Notes: generated from the letters alone by a model not told the origin. A DNA stretch of 64,000 nt from CAVZXS01 sp963779325 (GCA_963779325.1 CAVZXS010000011.1:186001-250000); one strand, 5' to 3'; shown: positions 9,042-19,033, counted from the first letter of the stretch. Translations and numbers: made by a program.

Positions 9042-10169
9042 ATGAGAAAGCTATTCGTGCTATTGATACCGTCGATATTCTTGGTGGTATTGATTTTTTT
9101 AACTTCCTGTCAAAAAGAATTATCAAATTCTAAGAAAAAAGAAAATAATGTTTCTGAAAAAGTAAATACCTGGCTCAACAATCAAAAGTCGCTTGGTCAG
9201 CCAAACAAAGCGGTTAATATTGAGTTGCTTAAAAGCAGTCTTGATTTCTCAAGATTGAAATACGAACAGTTTTCCATGGGAGATCAGCTAATTATTATTC
9301 CGATCAAGGAAAATTTCAAAACAAAAAAGAACGGTGATAAAAATTCATTATTAAACTTGGTTTTGATAGATGATAAATCAGGAGTCATTAAAAGCGGCCG
9401 CATTGCGTTATATACACCTGAAGCAGATAATATACTGAATAAAATACCTGACAATACCTTTAATAAAGTTCTAAATACAGAACCAATTGAATCTAATGGT
9501 ATGTTTCGTTTTCTAAGTGTAACGGGTCAATGGCTGCACCAATTTGAATATAAAAATGGAAGAATTCACTCTTTTGGCGAGGTTAAACAAAAAACTACAT
9601 CAAATGCTGAAACGAGCACAACTTCCAGGCAAAATGCGACCTGCATTGACTGGTATCTTGTTACTACCTGGTATGTAAATGGAGTTCCTGTTCATCAGGA
9701 TTCTCAATATATTGGCACAACCTGTGGAGGGGGTGCCTGCGATGATCCGAATTTTCAATCCCTCTGCCCTGATGACAACGGTGGTAGTGGAGGTAATGGC
9801 GGTGGAATTAACGATATCGTGACAACATCGGATATGTCTTCAACTGTAGAAGTTAATGATGATACTGATGGCGCTGCTCCTAAAATTCGGTTTCAATATA
9901 ATTCTAATATAATCAGAACAAACGGACTAGTTACAAGTGTGGTTGTTTATCCTACCACCATAGCTAATCCGTTTGAAGTATATATTGACACATATGGGAG
10001 AAACACAACCCGGACTTTAACGGTTTTTGGTAATTATCAAACGGGTACACCATTAGGATTTACTGCATTGTGTTTTTGGTCGTGTTTTGTATATGGAAGA
10101 TGGGTTTACACAGATGGAAGCCCTGAGCATCCGAGGACATGGCCGAATACTCATTCATCAATACGATAA
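9042..10169 (+). CDS. Hypothetical secreted lipoprotein
   Basis: A 375-residue protein of unknown function. The N-terminus is a lipoprotein signal peptide ending in LIFLTSC, so the mature protein is probably lipidated at Cys 23. The central part contains ATCIDWYLVTTWYVNGVPVH and CGGGACDDPNFQSLCPDDN, followed by a Gly-rich linker (GGSGGNGGG); this Cys/Gly pattern recurs in Bacteroidota secreted proteins. The C-terminal half is beta-rich and ends with WVYTDGSPEHPRTWPNTHS. It is a single gene, with the DUF1016 gene starting 22 bases downstream. Confidence 0.7.
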   Translation: MRKLFVLLIPSIFLVVLIFLTSCQKELSNSKKKENNVSEKVNTWLNNQKSLGQPNKAVNIELLKSSLDFSRLKYEQFSMGDQLIIIPIKENFKTKKNGDKNSLLNLVLIDDKSGVIKSGRIALYTPEADNILNKIPDNTFNKVLNTEPIESNGMFRFLSVTGQWLHQFEYKNGRIHSFGEVKQKTTSNAETSTTSRQNATCIDWYLVTTWYVNGVPVHQDSQYIGTTCGGGACDDPNFQSLCPDDNGGSGGNGGGINDIVTTSDMSSTVEVNDDTDGAAPKIRFQYNSNIIRTNGLVTSVVVYPTTIANPFEVYIDTYGRNTTRTLTVFGNYQTGTPLGFTALCFWSCFVYGRWVYTDGSPEHPRTWPNTHSSIR

Positions 10170-10191
10170 TTTTGAGTCAAAAAATGGTTAC

Positions 10192-11527
10192 ATGAAGATA
10201 GCTGGTGACGAGACTATAAAAATTTCGACTGGAAATTTATTAGCGAGTGATTTATCAGAAATTATCAGGAATAAGCATAACAGTTTAAAAAGGGTCGCTA
10301 ACGCTGAGTTGGTGACCCTTTTTTGGCAAATAGGCATAGAATTAAATGATTGCCTTGAGAAAAGAAAGATATCTACGGAAAGAAAACCGACCATTCGAAG
10401 CATTTCAACCCGATTAGTAGCGCAATATGGCTCTTTTTTTACCGAAAAGAATCTTAAAAAAATGAGGTCATTTGCCAGTTTGTTTTCAGAACTGTCTACG
10501 ATCAGGCAGTTCGTTTATCTTGTAAGCTGGGAGCATATTCTACTTTTATTACAGATTAAAGATTGGAAAGCAAGGCAATTCTATCTTAAACTTAAAATAG
10601 AGCAGGGCTTAAGCGTAAAAGATTTGCAAAAACAAATATCTGGGGGAGTATATTATCAAAAGATCGCTGTTAAAGCTCGTAAAACAAAAGCTGCACCTCG
10701 GGTAGATGGAAATCCAAAAAATAGTACGAGTATTTTACAAATACCTCAACTAAGTTTTGAGCTGATGACTCTTAATGACATGGCTATCCAAAATGTTTTT
10801 AAAGAAACTGTGCTCTCATCTTATCGTACTTTAACAGAACCATCAAAAGAATTACCAAAACACTTAATTGTAAAAAGCAAAAAACCAATTGACCTTGAAG
10901 AGATGGTGCTTGAAGAAATATCCCAGCATATTGAAAAGTACAGTCATGAACAAAACAAGTGGCTCAACGCTAATATGAATTTATTATTCTGGGAAATTGG
11001 GAAAAAGTTCAACAAAGAAATTCTTGTGAATAATGGAGACAATCGCAGGAAATCAATAATCAGCAATGCCTCAAAACAGTTAGTGAAGGAATATGGTAAA
11101 AGTTTTACTGTAAATCAATTACGTGCAATGGGGAGGTTCGCTGCAAGATTTCCAGACGTGGGGATTGTTTACCTGAATAGCTTACCTGTTAAGCTGGGAA
11201 CATATTTTGGTTTTAATATCCCTGAAAGATGCAAATGCTATTCTCTTCTACACAAGATTAGCGGCCATAAAAGGATTAAGTGTAGGCCGATTAAGAAAGG
11301 AAATTTTTCAAAAAACCTATGAACAAACTCCTGATGCGGAGAAAGATGACCAGGCACTGATGCGTGCATTACAAAACCCTATCAGAAAGACAACTATAAA
11401 ACGAGATAGAAAATCGATTAGCAGAATTGCGACCGTTGATTACCAATTTGACGACATAAAAAATAGTCGACTTGTGATAAATGTGTTTAAAAGCCGTTAC
11501 ATTATCAATTTTTTAGGCTTTTCATAA
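10192..11527 (+). pseudogene. Frameshifted gene with two tandem DUF1016 N-terminal (YhcG/PDDEXK-associated) domains
   Basis: The reading frame from ATG 10192 encodes a DUF1016_N-like domain (LASDLSEIIRNKHNSLKR to SVKDLQKQISGG) and, after a linker, a second copy that starts at LEEMVLEEISQHIEKYS. Copy one has LVSWEHILLLLQIKDWKARQ. In copy two the matching DNA at about 11188-11192 has one extra base, so the frame shifts. The other frame then gives SWEHILVLISLKDANAILFY and GLSVGRLRKEIFQK, ending at 11525-11527. The usual C-terminal PD-(D/E)xK nuclease domain is absent. A start at 10087 would overlap the upstream gene and is not used. Either a pseudogene or a sequence error. Confidence 0.72.
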
Positions 11528-11552
11528 GATATTCTGTCTATAATGAACGCAC

Positions 11553-11583
11553 TTGCTATTTATGATTTTTAGTACTTACTTTG
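11553..11583 (+). promoter_or_regulatory. Possible Bacteroidota-type promoter
   Basis: TTG at 11553-11555 and TTACTTTG at 11576-11583 are separated by 20 bases, close to the phylum consensus TTG-N17-23-TAnnTTTG. The -7 box has one mismatch. It lies 19 bases before the ATG of the lipoprotein gene at 11603, so a short leader is implied. Confidence 0.45.
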
Positions 11584-11602
11584 CAGTAACCATCCTAATA
11601 TT

Positions 11603-12541
11603 ATGAGAAAGATCATTACAAGCCTCCTTGTATTGTCAACCATCTTGGCATGCAATAAAAAGAATTCCGCCGTAGCGGAAGAAACCCGGCTGGTAAAAAT
11701 AAAATCGACCGATGCGGCCAGCGCCGATATTTTTTATCTTTCCTTCGATTACAATTCTTCGGGCAAAATAATCAGGGTATCTACGTCGTCCAATGACAAC
11801 CTGCCCGAGACCTATGCATCAGTAACATATAACGGCGCCGAAATGATAATTACCGCCCCTCCGGTCAGCAACACTGCGTTGGATGCCGTTGCCGAAATAC
11901 GCTACACTATCAATGCGGCGGGCAAACCCTTAAAGCGAATATCATTTGAACGTTATCAATACAAAGCGCCGGTCAATCTTCCGCAAGTAACCGCTATTAC
12001 TGACACTGCATTCTATACGTATGATAATTTCGGTTTGCTTGTTCAAATAACCGGAACTAATTTAGATACCACTTGGTTTAACCCCGGTAATGTACAAACA
12101 ACCAACCTGTATAGTATATACACTGCCGATTACACCAATGCCGATAACAACCTTACGCAAATTGCCAAAACCACCAATACAGCCGGCCGTTATAAGCAAA
12201 ATGCAGGCGTTTTTACCACTTCCCGCCGCATGGAAGAAGTATATAAATACAGCTATACTAATAACTACAATAATCAGCTTGATTTCACCAATGCGGTTAT
12301 TTTATCAGAACTCGATGCACTTTTCAATACGGAATACACATTGAACAAAGCCTGCAAAAACATACCTGATAAAATTACGTATACCATGGTTACAAGAGAC
12401 CTCGTGAACGGCACAATCATCAGCAGTGATAATAACACGCAAACAGCCGTCGTTACTTTTAACGACAGGGGAATAATTTCTTTCGTCAATTTAAATTCAG
12501 TAACCGGAAAGTTTACGAAAGAGTTTATTTACTCAAGATAA
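11603..12541 (+). CDS. Hypothetical lipoprotein
   Basis: A 312-residue protein with a lipoprotein signal (LLVLSTILAC, predicted lipidated Cys near residue 17). The body is beta-rich with repeated patterns such as FDYNSSGKIIRVS, FYTYDNFGLLVQI and FNDRGIISFVN, which resemble the YD-like strand repeats of DUF4595-type Bacteroidota lipoproteins. That family has no known function. No partner gene is evident. It probably sits in the periplasm or outer-membrane leaflet. Confidence 0.7.
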   Translation: MRKIITSLLVLSTILACNKKNSAVAEETRLVKIKSTDAASADIFYLSFDYNSSGKIIRVSTSSNDNLPETYASVTYNGAEMIITAPPVSNTALDAVAEIRYTINAAGKPLKRISFERYQYKAPVNLPQVTAITDTAFYTYDNFGLLVQITGTNLDTTWFNPGNVQTTNLYSIYTADYTNADNNLTQIAKTTNTAGRYKQNAGVFTTSRRMEEVYKYSYTNNYNNQLDFTNAVILSELDALFNTEYTLNKACKNIPDKITYTMVTRDLVNGTIISSDNNTQTAVVTFNDRGIISFVNLNSVTGKFTKEFIYSR

Positions 12542-12685
12542 GATTACAGCAACCGGTGCAATAGCTACAACCCGGCACTTAAAATTTACAATTCACTCCT
12601 CCTTTTCCAGTTGTTCGCCCGGTATTAAGAACTTATTGATTGAAGCGGTTGTTTTATTTTTTTTCAAACAACTAAAATCAATTTT

Positions 12686-13831
12686 ATGCAATCATTCCTC
12701 TCCGGATGGAAGAGCTTTGGAAAAGCTTTAACCATCGTCTTGCTAATGGCCGGTTTGCTAACCGCATGTCAAAAAAACAGTGACCTCAATCCCCCCAATG
12801 AAGAAATAACATCCAACGAAAAAGCCGCCGTAGATGAGGCGCAACAATTAGAACAAACCGCCGCCCGTACTGCGGAAAGCGAGGGAAAAGCACTCGGTTT
12901 ATCCACTGATGAAAGCAGCCGTCATAAAAAGAATATTGTTGAGATAGCTATCGGCAATCCGCATTTCAGTTCTTTAGTTGCAGCCGTAGTAAAAACAGGT
13001 TTGGCCGGCGCTTTATCCAATGCCGAAGCTAATCTTACTGTATTTGCACCTACCAATGACGCATTTAAAAAACTACCCGCTCCTTTCAATACGGCGGCAA
13101 ACATCAGCGGTATAACTGATCTGGCACAAATTGATTTCCTGAAGAATGTTTTGTTGTACCATGTAATAGGTGCCGAAGTATTCAGTTACGATATTGAAAG
13201 AGGCAGAAGCAGTGCCGCCACATTGAAAGCTCGTGGTGCTGCCAACGACAACACTGTTTATTTTTCAAAAACTTTTGGCCTTATCAGAATTAATGGTCAA
13301 ACAGATGTTATATGGGCTAACCTTAATGCAAGCAATGGTGTAATTCACGTAATCAATAAAGTTTTATTACCGCCTTCAGCCAATATTGCACAAATAGCTA
13401 TCGGCTGATGCTAATTTTGCAAGTCTTGTTGCGGCATTGGTAAAAACAAATTTGGCCGGTGTATTTACCGGTAGATGGTGACTTTACCGTATTCGTTCCT
13501 ACCAATGATGCATTTGCAAAATTACCCGCACCTTTTAATAGTGCCGCAAATATCAGCGCCATAACTAATCAAGCACAAATTGATGCATTGGCTAACATAC
13601 TCAAGTACCATGTAATCGGCAGCCGTTATTTTAATTGGGATCTTGGTATATTGGCTAAAGTAACTACACTGGCTAATGCGCCCGGCAATAGACTTACTAC
13701 TATACTCGGTTACAATACCGGTTGGGTAAAAGGAGATGCTAAAAAGCAATTTCAGCAGAACCAACCCCGGCGATATATTAGCTACCAACGGGGTAATACA
13801 TGTAATAGGCGATGTATTACTTCCTAAGTAA
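12686..13831 (+). pseudogene. Two-domain fasciclin (FAS1) lipoprotein with three frameshifts
   Basis: The product starts with a lipoprotein signal (LLMAGLLTAC). FAS1 domain one runs from IVEIAIGNPHFSSLVAAVVK through LTVFAPTNDAFKKLP to GVIHVINKVLLPPSANI. Domain two, with FTVFVPTNDAFAKLPAPF, continues only after frame changes. One extra base at about 13406 creates a TGA. A second shift lies near 13473 (after TTTACCGG) and a third near 13741-13746 (CTAAAAAG). Correcting the last restores NPGDILATNGVIHVIGDVLL with a stop at 13829-13831. FAS1 domains act in adhesion at the cell surface. Three independent indels suggest decay or poor base quality here. Confidence 0.8.
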
Positions 13832-13859
13832 ATAAAAAGTTTAATTAATTTTTACACAG

Positions 13860-13891
13860 CAAGCCGGTTTGAAAAATTTCAAACCGGCTTG
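13860..13891. terminator. Bidirectional hairpin terminator between convergent genes
   Basis: A near-perfect inverted repeat has arms CAAGCCGGTTTGAAA and TTTCAAACCGGCTTG around a two- to three-base loop. It sits between the fasciclin gene (+) and the cytochrome gene (-). T-runs are weak, so it may act in both directions through the long stem. Confidence 0.75.
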
Positions 13892-13901
13892 ATGCTATTT
13901 A

Positions 13902-14273
13902 TCATTCTAACATGCCGTCTGTTTTCCATTGTTTAAAAACAGCAACGGTGCTGTCGTTTAACTTAGCGGTTTTTTTAAAAGGCATAAAACCTTTGTCCGT
14001 CGGGTTCAATTCTATACGGCGTATCATTTCATCAATGTCTGTTTTTACATTAGTATAATTATCGTACGCTTTTTTAAATCCGCCCTTTGCAGGTATATGG
14101 CAGGGTGAACATTTATTCGCAATTAATACACTTACGCTATTAGCATAAGTCGATTTTGCATCCGGCACCATTTCAGCGGGTGATGCAGATGCTGCCGCTT
14201 TTTTTGCAGGGTTACAATTCGACAAAAAAATACCGGCAATAATAAAAGCTGCCGCTGCAAAATATTTCTTCAT
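13902..14273 (-). CDS. Small cytochrome c-type heme lipoprotein
   Basis: A 123-residue protein with a lipoprotein signal (FIIAGIFLSNC, Cys near residue 20), an Ala-rich linker and one heme-binding CxxCH motif (CSPCH, residues 55-59) in the context VLIANKCSPCHIPAKGG. A Met in KGFMPFKK could be the distal ligand. The layout matches small monoheme c-type proteins anchored in the periplasm that shuttle electrons. The partner oxidase or reductase is not in the window. It is convergent with the fasciclin gene across a hairpin. Confidence 0.82.
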   Translation of the reverse strand: MKKYFAAAAFIIAGIFLSNCNPAKKAAASASPAEMVPDAKSTYANSVSVLIANKCSPCHIPAKGGFKKAYDNYTNVKTDIDEMIRRIELNPTDKGFMPFKKTAKLNDSTVAVFKQWKTDGMLE

Positions 14274-14482
14274 AATTGTCAGTTTTGGATATGAATATAC
14301 ATTTTAAACCGGAAATAGTAAAGGCATTCGCCCTGAAGACACATTTTTCTGTATTAAGTAACTTCTTTTCTGTTTTCCGCATTTATATAAATTGATCGCA
14401 ACATTATATTTTTTATAACGTTCTCTTACTTTCTATTATTTATTTTTACCAAAATATACTTACCAAACCATTAACAACTGCC

Positions 14483-16894
14483 ATGCTTAAAACTAAAATA
14501 ATCCCGTACTTACTTTTTACATTTATTTCATTGTTTACGGGTCAACTCAAGGCCCAGGATATACCCGTTACCCTGAAAGCAATAAATAAAAAAAATGAAG
14601 GCATCCCCTTTGCTACTTTTACCGTAACCAAAAGAACGGACAGCCTGCTGACACAAAATAAAACGGCAGACAGCACCGGCAGAGCGGTTTTTAATCTGCA
14701 AAATGAAACGCAGTATATCGTTCGTATTACTTCCGTCAATTATCAGCCGGCAGAAAAGGGCATAAACATTTCCGGTAATCAAAGAACATTCGTCTTTACA
14801 GCCGAACCGCTTTCAAAAACACTGAGCGGAGTAACAGTCACTTCTTCCAAACCATTAATGCGCCAGGAAGATGATAAAACAATTGTGGACCCCGAAAATC
14901 TGGCGGCAGCTTCTACCAATGCGTTTGAAATAATGGAAAAGATACCCGGTCTCTTTGTGGATCAGGACGGTAATATTTACTTGGGCAGCACTACCCCGGC
15001 CACCATTTATATTAACAACCGCGAAATGAGAATGAGTAATGCGGATATAGCTACCATGCTCAAAAACCTTCCGCCAAATTCTATTTCAAAAATTGAAATA
15101 CTGAGAACACCTTCGGCTAAATACGATGCATCAGGCAGCGGCGGCGTAGTAAATATTATTTTAAAAAAAGGCGTGAAGCTTGGCCTTACAGGCAGTGTAA
15201 GTGCAGGACTTAACCAAGGCGTTTACGGAAATAAATTTATCGGGCTTACATTGAATAATAATACTGATAAACGAAATTCTTACCTAAACCTGAATTACAG
15301 TCGGCGCAACAGTTTCGAAGAAATTAAAACCGACAGAACCTTCGCACCTGATTCTCTACTCAGTCAAACCGCTTACACCAAGTACCCCGGCAATTCCTAC
15401 TATACCGGCTACGGCATTGGTTTTATATTGAATAAAAAGTGGGAATTAAATTATGACGGTCGTATCAGTTTGAATGATTCACGCAATACAACAAACAACA
15501 ACAGCAGCATCAGTAAAATAAGTATAGCGCAAATAATTACCGATAACCTGGCCACTATTAAAAATGATAATCTTTCTTTTACCATTAACCAAGGCATCAA
15601 TACAAAATATAAAATTGATTCGTTGGGCTCCGAATGGACGACGGATATTTCCTACACTTTTTCTAAAACAAATTCCGATCAATTATTTACAACCAATTTT
15701 TATGTACCCGTACCGGCCATTATTGGCGGCGACGGGGATATAAAAAACACAAGAGATAATTTTGCCGCGCAAACCGATCTTAAATGGAAGCTAAACAAAA
15801 AAATTACCGTAGAAACCGGTTTGAAATCTTCCATACTACAATTCAACAGCAGTACCGATTATTTTACGGTAGCCGGCAGCTCACGTATAAAAGATAATTT
15901 CCGTACCAATACGTTTAATTACAAAGAAAATATTAATGCGGCTTATGCACAGGTTTCCAAAACTATTGTTGCCGATATGGTTTTAAAGGCCGGTCTTCGT
16001 ATGGAAAATACAAATATGAAAGGCAGGCAAATTATTCCCGGCGATACATCTTTCAATATTCATCGCACTGATTACTTTCCTTATGTATACCTGAGTAAAA
16101 ATATTATGAAGATTGCAGGTTACGATCTGAGGGCTTATTTAGTTTACAGAAAAACCATTGCAAGACCGGCATATGAATCATTAAATCCTTTTCCGCGTTA
16201 TATAGATCAGTATGTTACCGAAAGGGGCAATCCTTCACTGCGTCCGCAGTTTACACAAAACTATGAAGCCAATATAAGTGTAGATCAAACGCCTTTGCTG
16301 GCCATCGGTCATAATTATACTAAGGATATTTTTACCAATGTAGTTTACCAAACCGATAGCCTTGCATTGAGAACCTATGATAACCTGGGAACCAATAAAG
16401 AATTTTATTTTCGTGCATTGGGTGCGCTGCCGCCCGGTAAAAAATATTTTTTTGTAGCCGGTGCTCAGTACAATCATAATTTTTATGAAGGACTTTATGA
16501 AAACAAACCTTTGTCTTTCAAAAGAGGCAGTTGGACATTCTTTACTTATCATACGTTGAAACTTGGTAAGCTGTCACAGCTTTCATTAAATGGTTTTATT
16601 CGATTGAAAGGACAACTGCAATTTTATGAGCTGGGTAATTTCGGACAGCTGAGTACGAATATCAACAGGCAGTTTTTAAAAAAGAAATTGATTGTTACAC
16701 TCAGTATGAATGATATTTTTTATACCAATAAAAATGATTTCTTTATACAACAGGGAAGTGTATTAGCCACCGGTTACCGGCGCGGCGATACCCGGCGATT
16801 TGGTATCAACCTCCGTTACAATTTCGGCGTACGCAAAAGAGACGAAGGAAATAATATCCTCAACGTAGAATCGCCGGAAAATCAAGGTAAGTAA
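14483..16894 (+). CDS. TonB-dependent receptor-like outer membrane protein (OMP_b-brl_3 family)
   Basis: An 803-residue outer-membrane protein with signal peptide (to LKAQD), a carboxypeptidase-regulatory-like Ig fold (about residues 25-110, IPVTLKAINKKNEGIPFATF), then a plug domain (EIMEKIPGLFVDQDGNIYL; SKIEILRTPSAKYDASGSGG) and a long beta-barrel ending in NLRYNFGVRKRDEGNN. The strong match TPSAKYDASGSGGVVNI is characteristic of this receptor family. No SusD partner is adjacent, so the substrate (siderophore, oligosaccharide or peptide) is unknown. The gene is complete and stands alone. Confidence 0.9.
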   Translation: MLKTKIIPYLLFTFISLFTGQLKAQDIPVTLKAINKKNEGIPFATFTVTKRTDSLLTQNKTADSTGRAVFNLQNETQYIVRITSVNYQPAEKGINISGNQRTFVFTAEPLSKTLSGVTVTSSKPLMRQEDDKTIVDPENLAAASTNAFEIMEKIPGLFVDQDGNIYLGSTTPATIYINNREMRMSNADIATMLKNLPPNSISKIEILRTPSAKYDASGSGGVVNIILKKGVKLGLTGSVSAGLNQGVYGNKFIGLTLNNNTDKRNSYLNLNYSRRNSFEEIKTDRTFAPDSLLSQTAYTKYPGNSYYTGYGIGFILNKKWELNYDGRISLNDSRNTTNNNSSISKISIAQIITDNLATIKNDNLSFTINQGINTKYKIDSLGSEWTTDISYTFSKTNSDQLFTTNFYVPVPAIIGGDGDIKNTRDNFAAQTDLKWKLNKKITVETGLKSSILQFNSSTDYFTVAGSSRIKDNFRTNTFNYKENINAAYAQVSKTIVADMVLKAGLRMENTNMKGRQIIPGDTSFNIHRTDYFPYVYLSKNIMKIAGYDLRAYLVYRKTIARPAYESLNPFPRYIDQYVTERGNPSLRPQFTQNYEANISVDQTPLLAIGHNYTKDIFTNVVYQTDSLALRTYDNLGTNKEFYFRALGALPPGKKYFFVAGAQYNHNFYEGLYENKPLSFKRGSWTFFTYHTLKLGKLSQLSLNGFIRLKGQLQFYELGNFGQLSTNINRQFLKKKLIVTLSMNDIFYTNKNDFFIQQGSVLATGYRRGDTRRFGINLRYNFGVRKRDEGNNILNVESPENQGK

Positions 16895-16993
16895 CAAAGC
16901 AATCATCACAGGTTTCCATCTATGATTTCCGGATTTTGTACGAACTAAAAATTTCAATAGACATCTTCTTTGTTTCAAAAATTATTCGGCTCT

Positions 16994-17058
16994 GCCTCCC
17001 CTCCATTTTGGAGGGGTATTAGTAGTTTCATATAAGAAACTATCCAAGGGGGTGGGTT
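16994..17058. repeat. Interspersed palindromic repeat, family iii, copy a
   Basis: An intergenic element with a hairpin CCTCCCCTCC...GGAGGGG, the core TTTCATATAAGAAA and a GGGGGTGGG end. It shares this order with copies at 18857-18963, 23774-23870 and 54697-54806. It lies between the TonB receptor and the spt-like gene. Confidence 0.7.
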
Positions 17059-17101
17059 AAAAAATAAGGAAACCCGAATGCGGCAAGGGTTTTATGCCCG
17101 G

Positions 17102-17131
17102 TTGCCCAAAAACCCAAAACCCTTATCTTTG
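17102..17131 (+). promoter_or_regulatory. Bacteroidota sigma-ABfr-type promoter for the spt-like gene
   Basis: TTG at 17102-17104 and a perfect TATCTTTG (-7 box, TAnnTTTG) at 17124-17131 are 19 bases apart. Transcription would start near 17138, giving a leader of about 108 bases that begins with the palindrome CCCGATACCTATCGGG at about 17137-17152. Confidence 0.75.
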
Positions 17132-17245
17132 CGCCGCCCGATACCTATCGGGAATTTAACCACCGGATTAAGCCGATTACAGCATTTCACCGCATCATAT
17201 TAAAGGTAAAATCTGCGGTCGGCCATCTTAAAGCTAAGAAAGACT

Positions 17246-18547
17246 ATGGCAGATATTTTTGAGCGTTTACTGAAAAATTACGGACCCATCGGTCAGTACC
17301 GCGAAAGAGCACATGGCTATTTCGCATTCCCCAAATTAGAAGGCAATATCAGCAGCCGCATGCAGTTTCGGGGCAAGGAAGTAATTGTATGGAGCCTTAA
17401 TAATTATTTGGGCCTGGCAAATCACCCCGAAGTAAGAAAAGCCGATGCGCAGGGCGCCGCCGATTACGGATTGGCCTATCCCATGGGTGCACGTATGATG
17501 AGCGGAAACAGCAACCTGCACGAACAATTGGAAATTGAACTGGCTGCCTTTGTAAGTAAAGAAGATGCTGCGCTGCTCAATTACGGTTACCAGGGCATGA
17601 TCAGTATTATAGATGTGCTTTGCAGCCGTCACGATATAATTATATATGATGCCGAATGTCATGCCTGTATAATAGATGGTTTGCGCCTGCACCCCGGTCA
17701 TCGTTTCGTGTATAAGCATAACGATATAGAAGATTGCGAAAAACAATTGCAACGTGCCACTGCATTAATAGAAAAGCAAGGAGCCGGCGGTATATTGGTA
17801 ATTACCGAAGGTGTATTTGGTATGGCCGGCGACCAGGGATCATTGAAACCGATTGTTGCCTTTAAAGAAAAATATGATTTCAGAATATTGCTTGATGATG
17901 CGCATGGATTTGGTACGCTGGGTAAAACAGGCGCCGGCGCCGGCGAAGAGCAGGAAGTACAAGATCAAATAGATTTATACTTTTCTACTTTCGCAAAATC
18001 AATGGCATCTATCGGGGCCTTTGTAGCCGGGGATACAAAAATCATTGATTATATCCGTTACAATATCCGTTCGCAAATATTTGCAAAAAGTTTACCCATG
18101 CCATTGGTTATTGGTAATCTTAAACGTTTGGAATTATTGCGCAATCATCCCGAGCTGAAAGAAAAACTCTGGAGCAATGCTACCAAACTGCAAACGGGAT
18201 TAAAAGAAAGAGGATTTGATATTGGTAAAACAGATTCTGTTGTAACACCCGTGTACATGAAAGGCGATATACCCGAAGCCACGGCCATGGTAATGGATCT
18301 GCGTGAAAACTACGGCATATTTGCATCCATCGTAGTGTATCCCGTAATACCAAAGGGACATATCATTTATCGCCTCATACCCTCTGCCGTACATACCGAT
18401 GAGGATATAGCGCTAACACTGCAGGCATTTGAAGAAACAAAGAAAAAATTGGACGCCGGCGAATACCGTGTAGAAAAAATACCCGATATGGCCGAAGTAA
18501 CAGGCAAACGTTTTGATTATCTAACGCAGAAGTTGAAGAATAAGTAA
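17246..18547 (+). CDS. spt: Alpha-oxoamine synthase, probable serine palmitoyltransferase
   Basis: A 433-residue PLP-dependent fold-type I enzyme of the alpha-oxoamine synthase family (serine palmitoyltransferase, KBL, BioF). Visible motifs are SLNNYLGLANHPEV, GARMMSGNSNLHEQLE, YDAECHACIIDGLRL, ILLDDAHGFGTLGKTG (the PLP-binding Asp and His) and the Schiff-base lysine in TFAKSMASIGAF near residue 250. In Bacteroidota this subgroup makes 3-ketosphinganine from serine and palmitoyl-CoA for sphingolipids, which fits a stand-alone gene. KBL or BioF activity cannot be excluded from motifs alone. A good promoter and terminator bracket the gene. Confidence 0.83.
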   Translation: MADIFERLLKNYGPIGQYRERAHGYFAFPKLEGNISSRMQFRGKEVIVWSLNNYLGLANHPEVRKADAQGAADYGLAYPMGARMMSGNSNLHEQLEIELAAFVSKEDAALLNYGYQGMISIIDVLCSRHDIIIYDAECHACIIDGLRLHPGHRFVYKHNDIEDCEKQLQRATALIEKQGAGGILVITEGVFGMAGDQGSLKPIVAFKEKYDFRILLDDAHGFGTLGKTGAGAGEEQEVQDQIDLYFSTFAKSMASIGAFVAGDTKIIDYIRYNIRSQIFAKSLPMPLVIGNLKRLELLRNHPELKEKLWSNATKLQTGLKERGFDIGKTDSVVTPVYMKGDIPEATAMVMDLRENYGIFASIVVYPVIPKGHIIYRLIPSAVHTDEDIALTLQAFEETKKKLDAGEYRVEKIPDMAEVTGKRFDYLTQKLKNK

Positions 18548-18565
18548 ACAAGTAGACTTTTTTTT

Positions 18566-18595
18566 AAAAGCCTTGCTGCAAAGTGAGGCTTTTTT
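18566..18595 (+). terminator. Rho-independent terminator of the spt-like gene
   Basis: Inverted arms AAAAGCCT and AGGCTTTT flank a loop, and the hairpin is followed by T residues. It lies 19 bases after the stop codon. Confidence 0.75.
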
Positions 18596-18602
18596 GTGAA
18601 TA

Positions 18603-18780
18603 TGGGCTGTCATCTTTCGTCTCTTTATTCAGCTTTTGTTCCGGCTGCTTCGGGCTCCGCTTCGCTCCGGTGTTACGCTGCGCTTCACACATCCCCCTTC
18701 GCATCCGGCAGCCCTTCGGCTGTAGTAATGCTGTTCAGCATTTGCGAAGCTACTGCTAATCTCCATATCACAGCAAGTTG
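18603..18780. repeat. Interspersed GC-rich repeat, family vi, copy 1
   Basis: Shares with 19943-20085 and 32520-32700 the ordered segments TTCCGGCTGCTTC, CATCCGGCAGCC, TTCGGCTGTAGTAAT and TTCAGCATTTGCGAAG. It is rich in short inverted repeats such as GGCAGCCCTTCGGCTG. A 61-codon ORF inside it is not considered real. Copies 1 and 2 are direct repeats around the toxin-antitoxin region. Confidence 0.65.
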
Positions 18781-18856
18781 ACTTTTCCGGCAGTTTGAAA
18801 GGTGCATCCCAAATTTTATAGTGGCGGCTTCTTGACTTTTACAATTAAAGAACTCG

Positions 18857-18963
18857 GCCTCCCCTCCCGACGGAGGGGCCGAAGTAATTTCGCATAAGAA
18901 AATTTCGATAGGCCCGCCCGAACGACGTTCAGTCGGGCGGGGGTGGGTTTGGGATACGAAAAT
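18857..18963. repeat. Interspersed palindromic repeat, family iii, copy b
   Basis: The most complete copy. Hairpin one is CCCCTCCCGACGGAGGGG, the core is TTTCGCATAAGAAAATTTCG, hairpin two has arms CCCGCCCGA and TCGGGCGGG, and the end is GGGTGGGTTTGGGATACG. Copy c at 23774-23870 matches it over nearly the whole length in opposite orientation but lacks hairpin two. Confidence 0.75.
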
Positions 18964-19033
18964 TCAGAATTCAAACTATGATGGATTTTATAAGATTTTG
19001 TTCTAATTTTAGTTTAATAATAAAATACAAACT

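Noticed and set aside
17336..17752. Antisense ORF of 138 codons inside the spt-like gene
   Set aside because: It is a shadow of a gene with clear PLP-enzyme motifs.
18596..18781. A 61-codon ORF after the spt-like gene
   Set aside because: It lies fully inside a non-coding interspersed repeat, its frame is not kept in the other copies, and it has no protein-like features.
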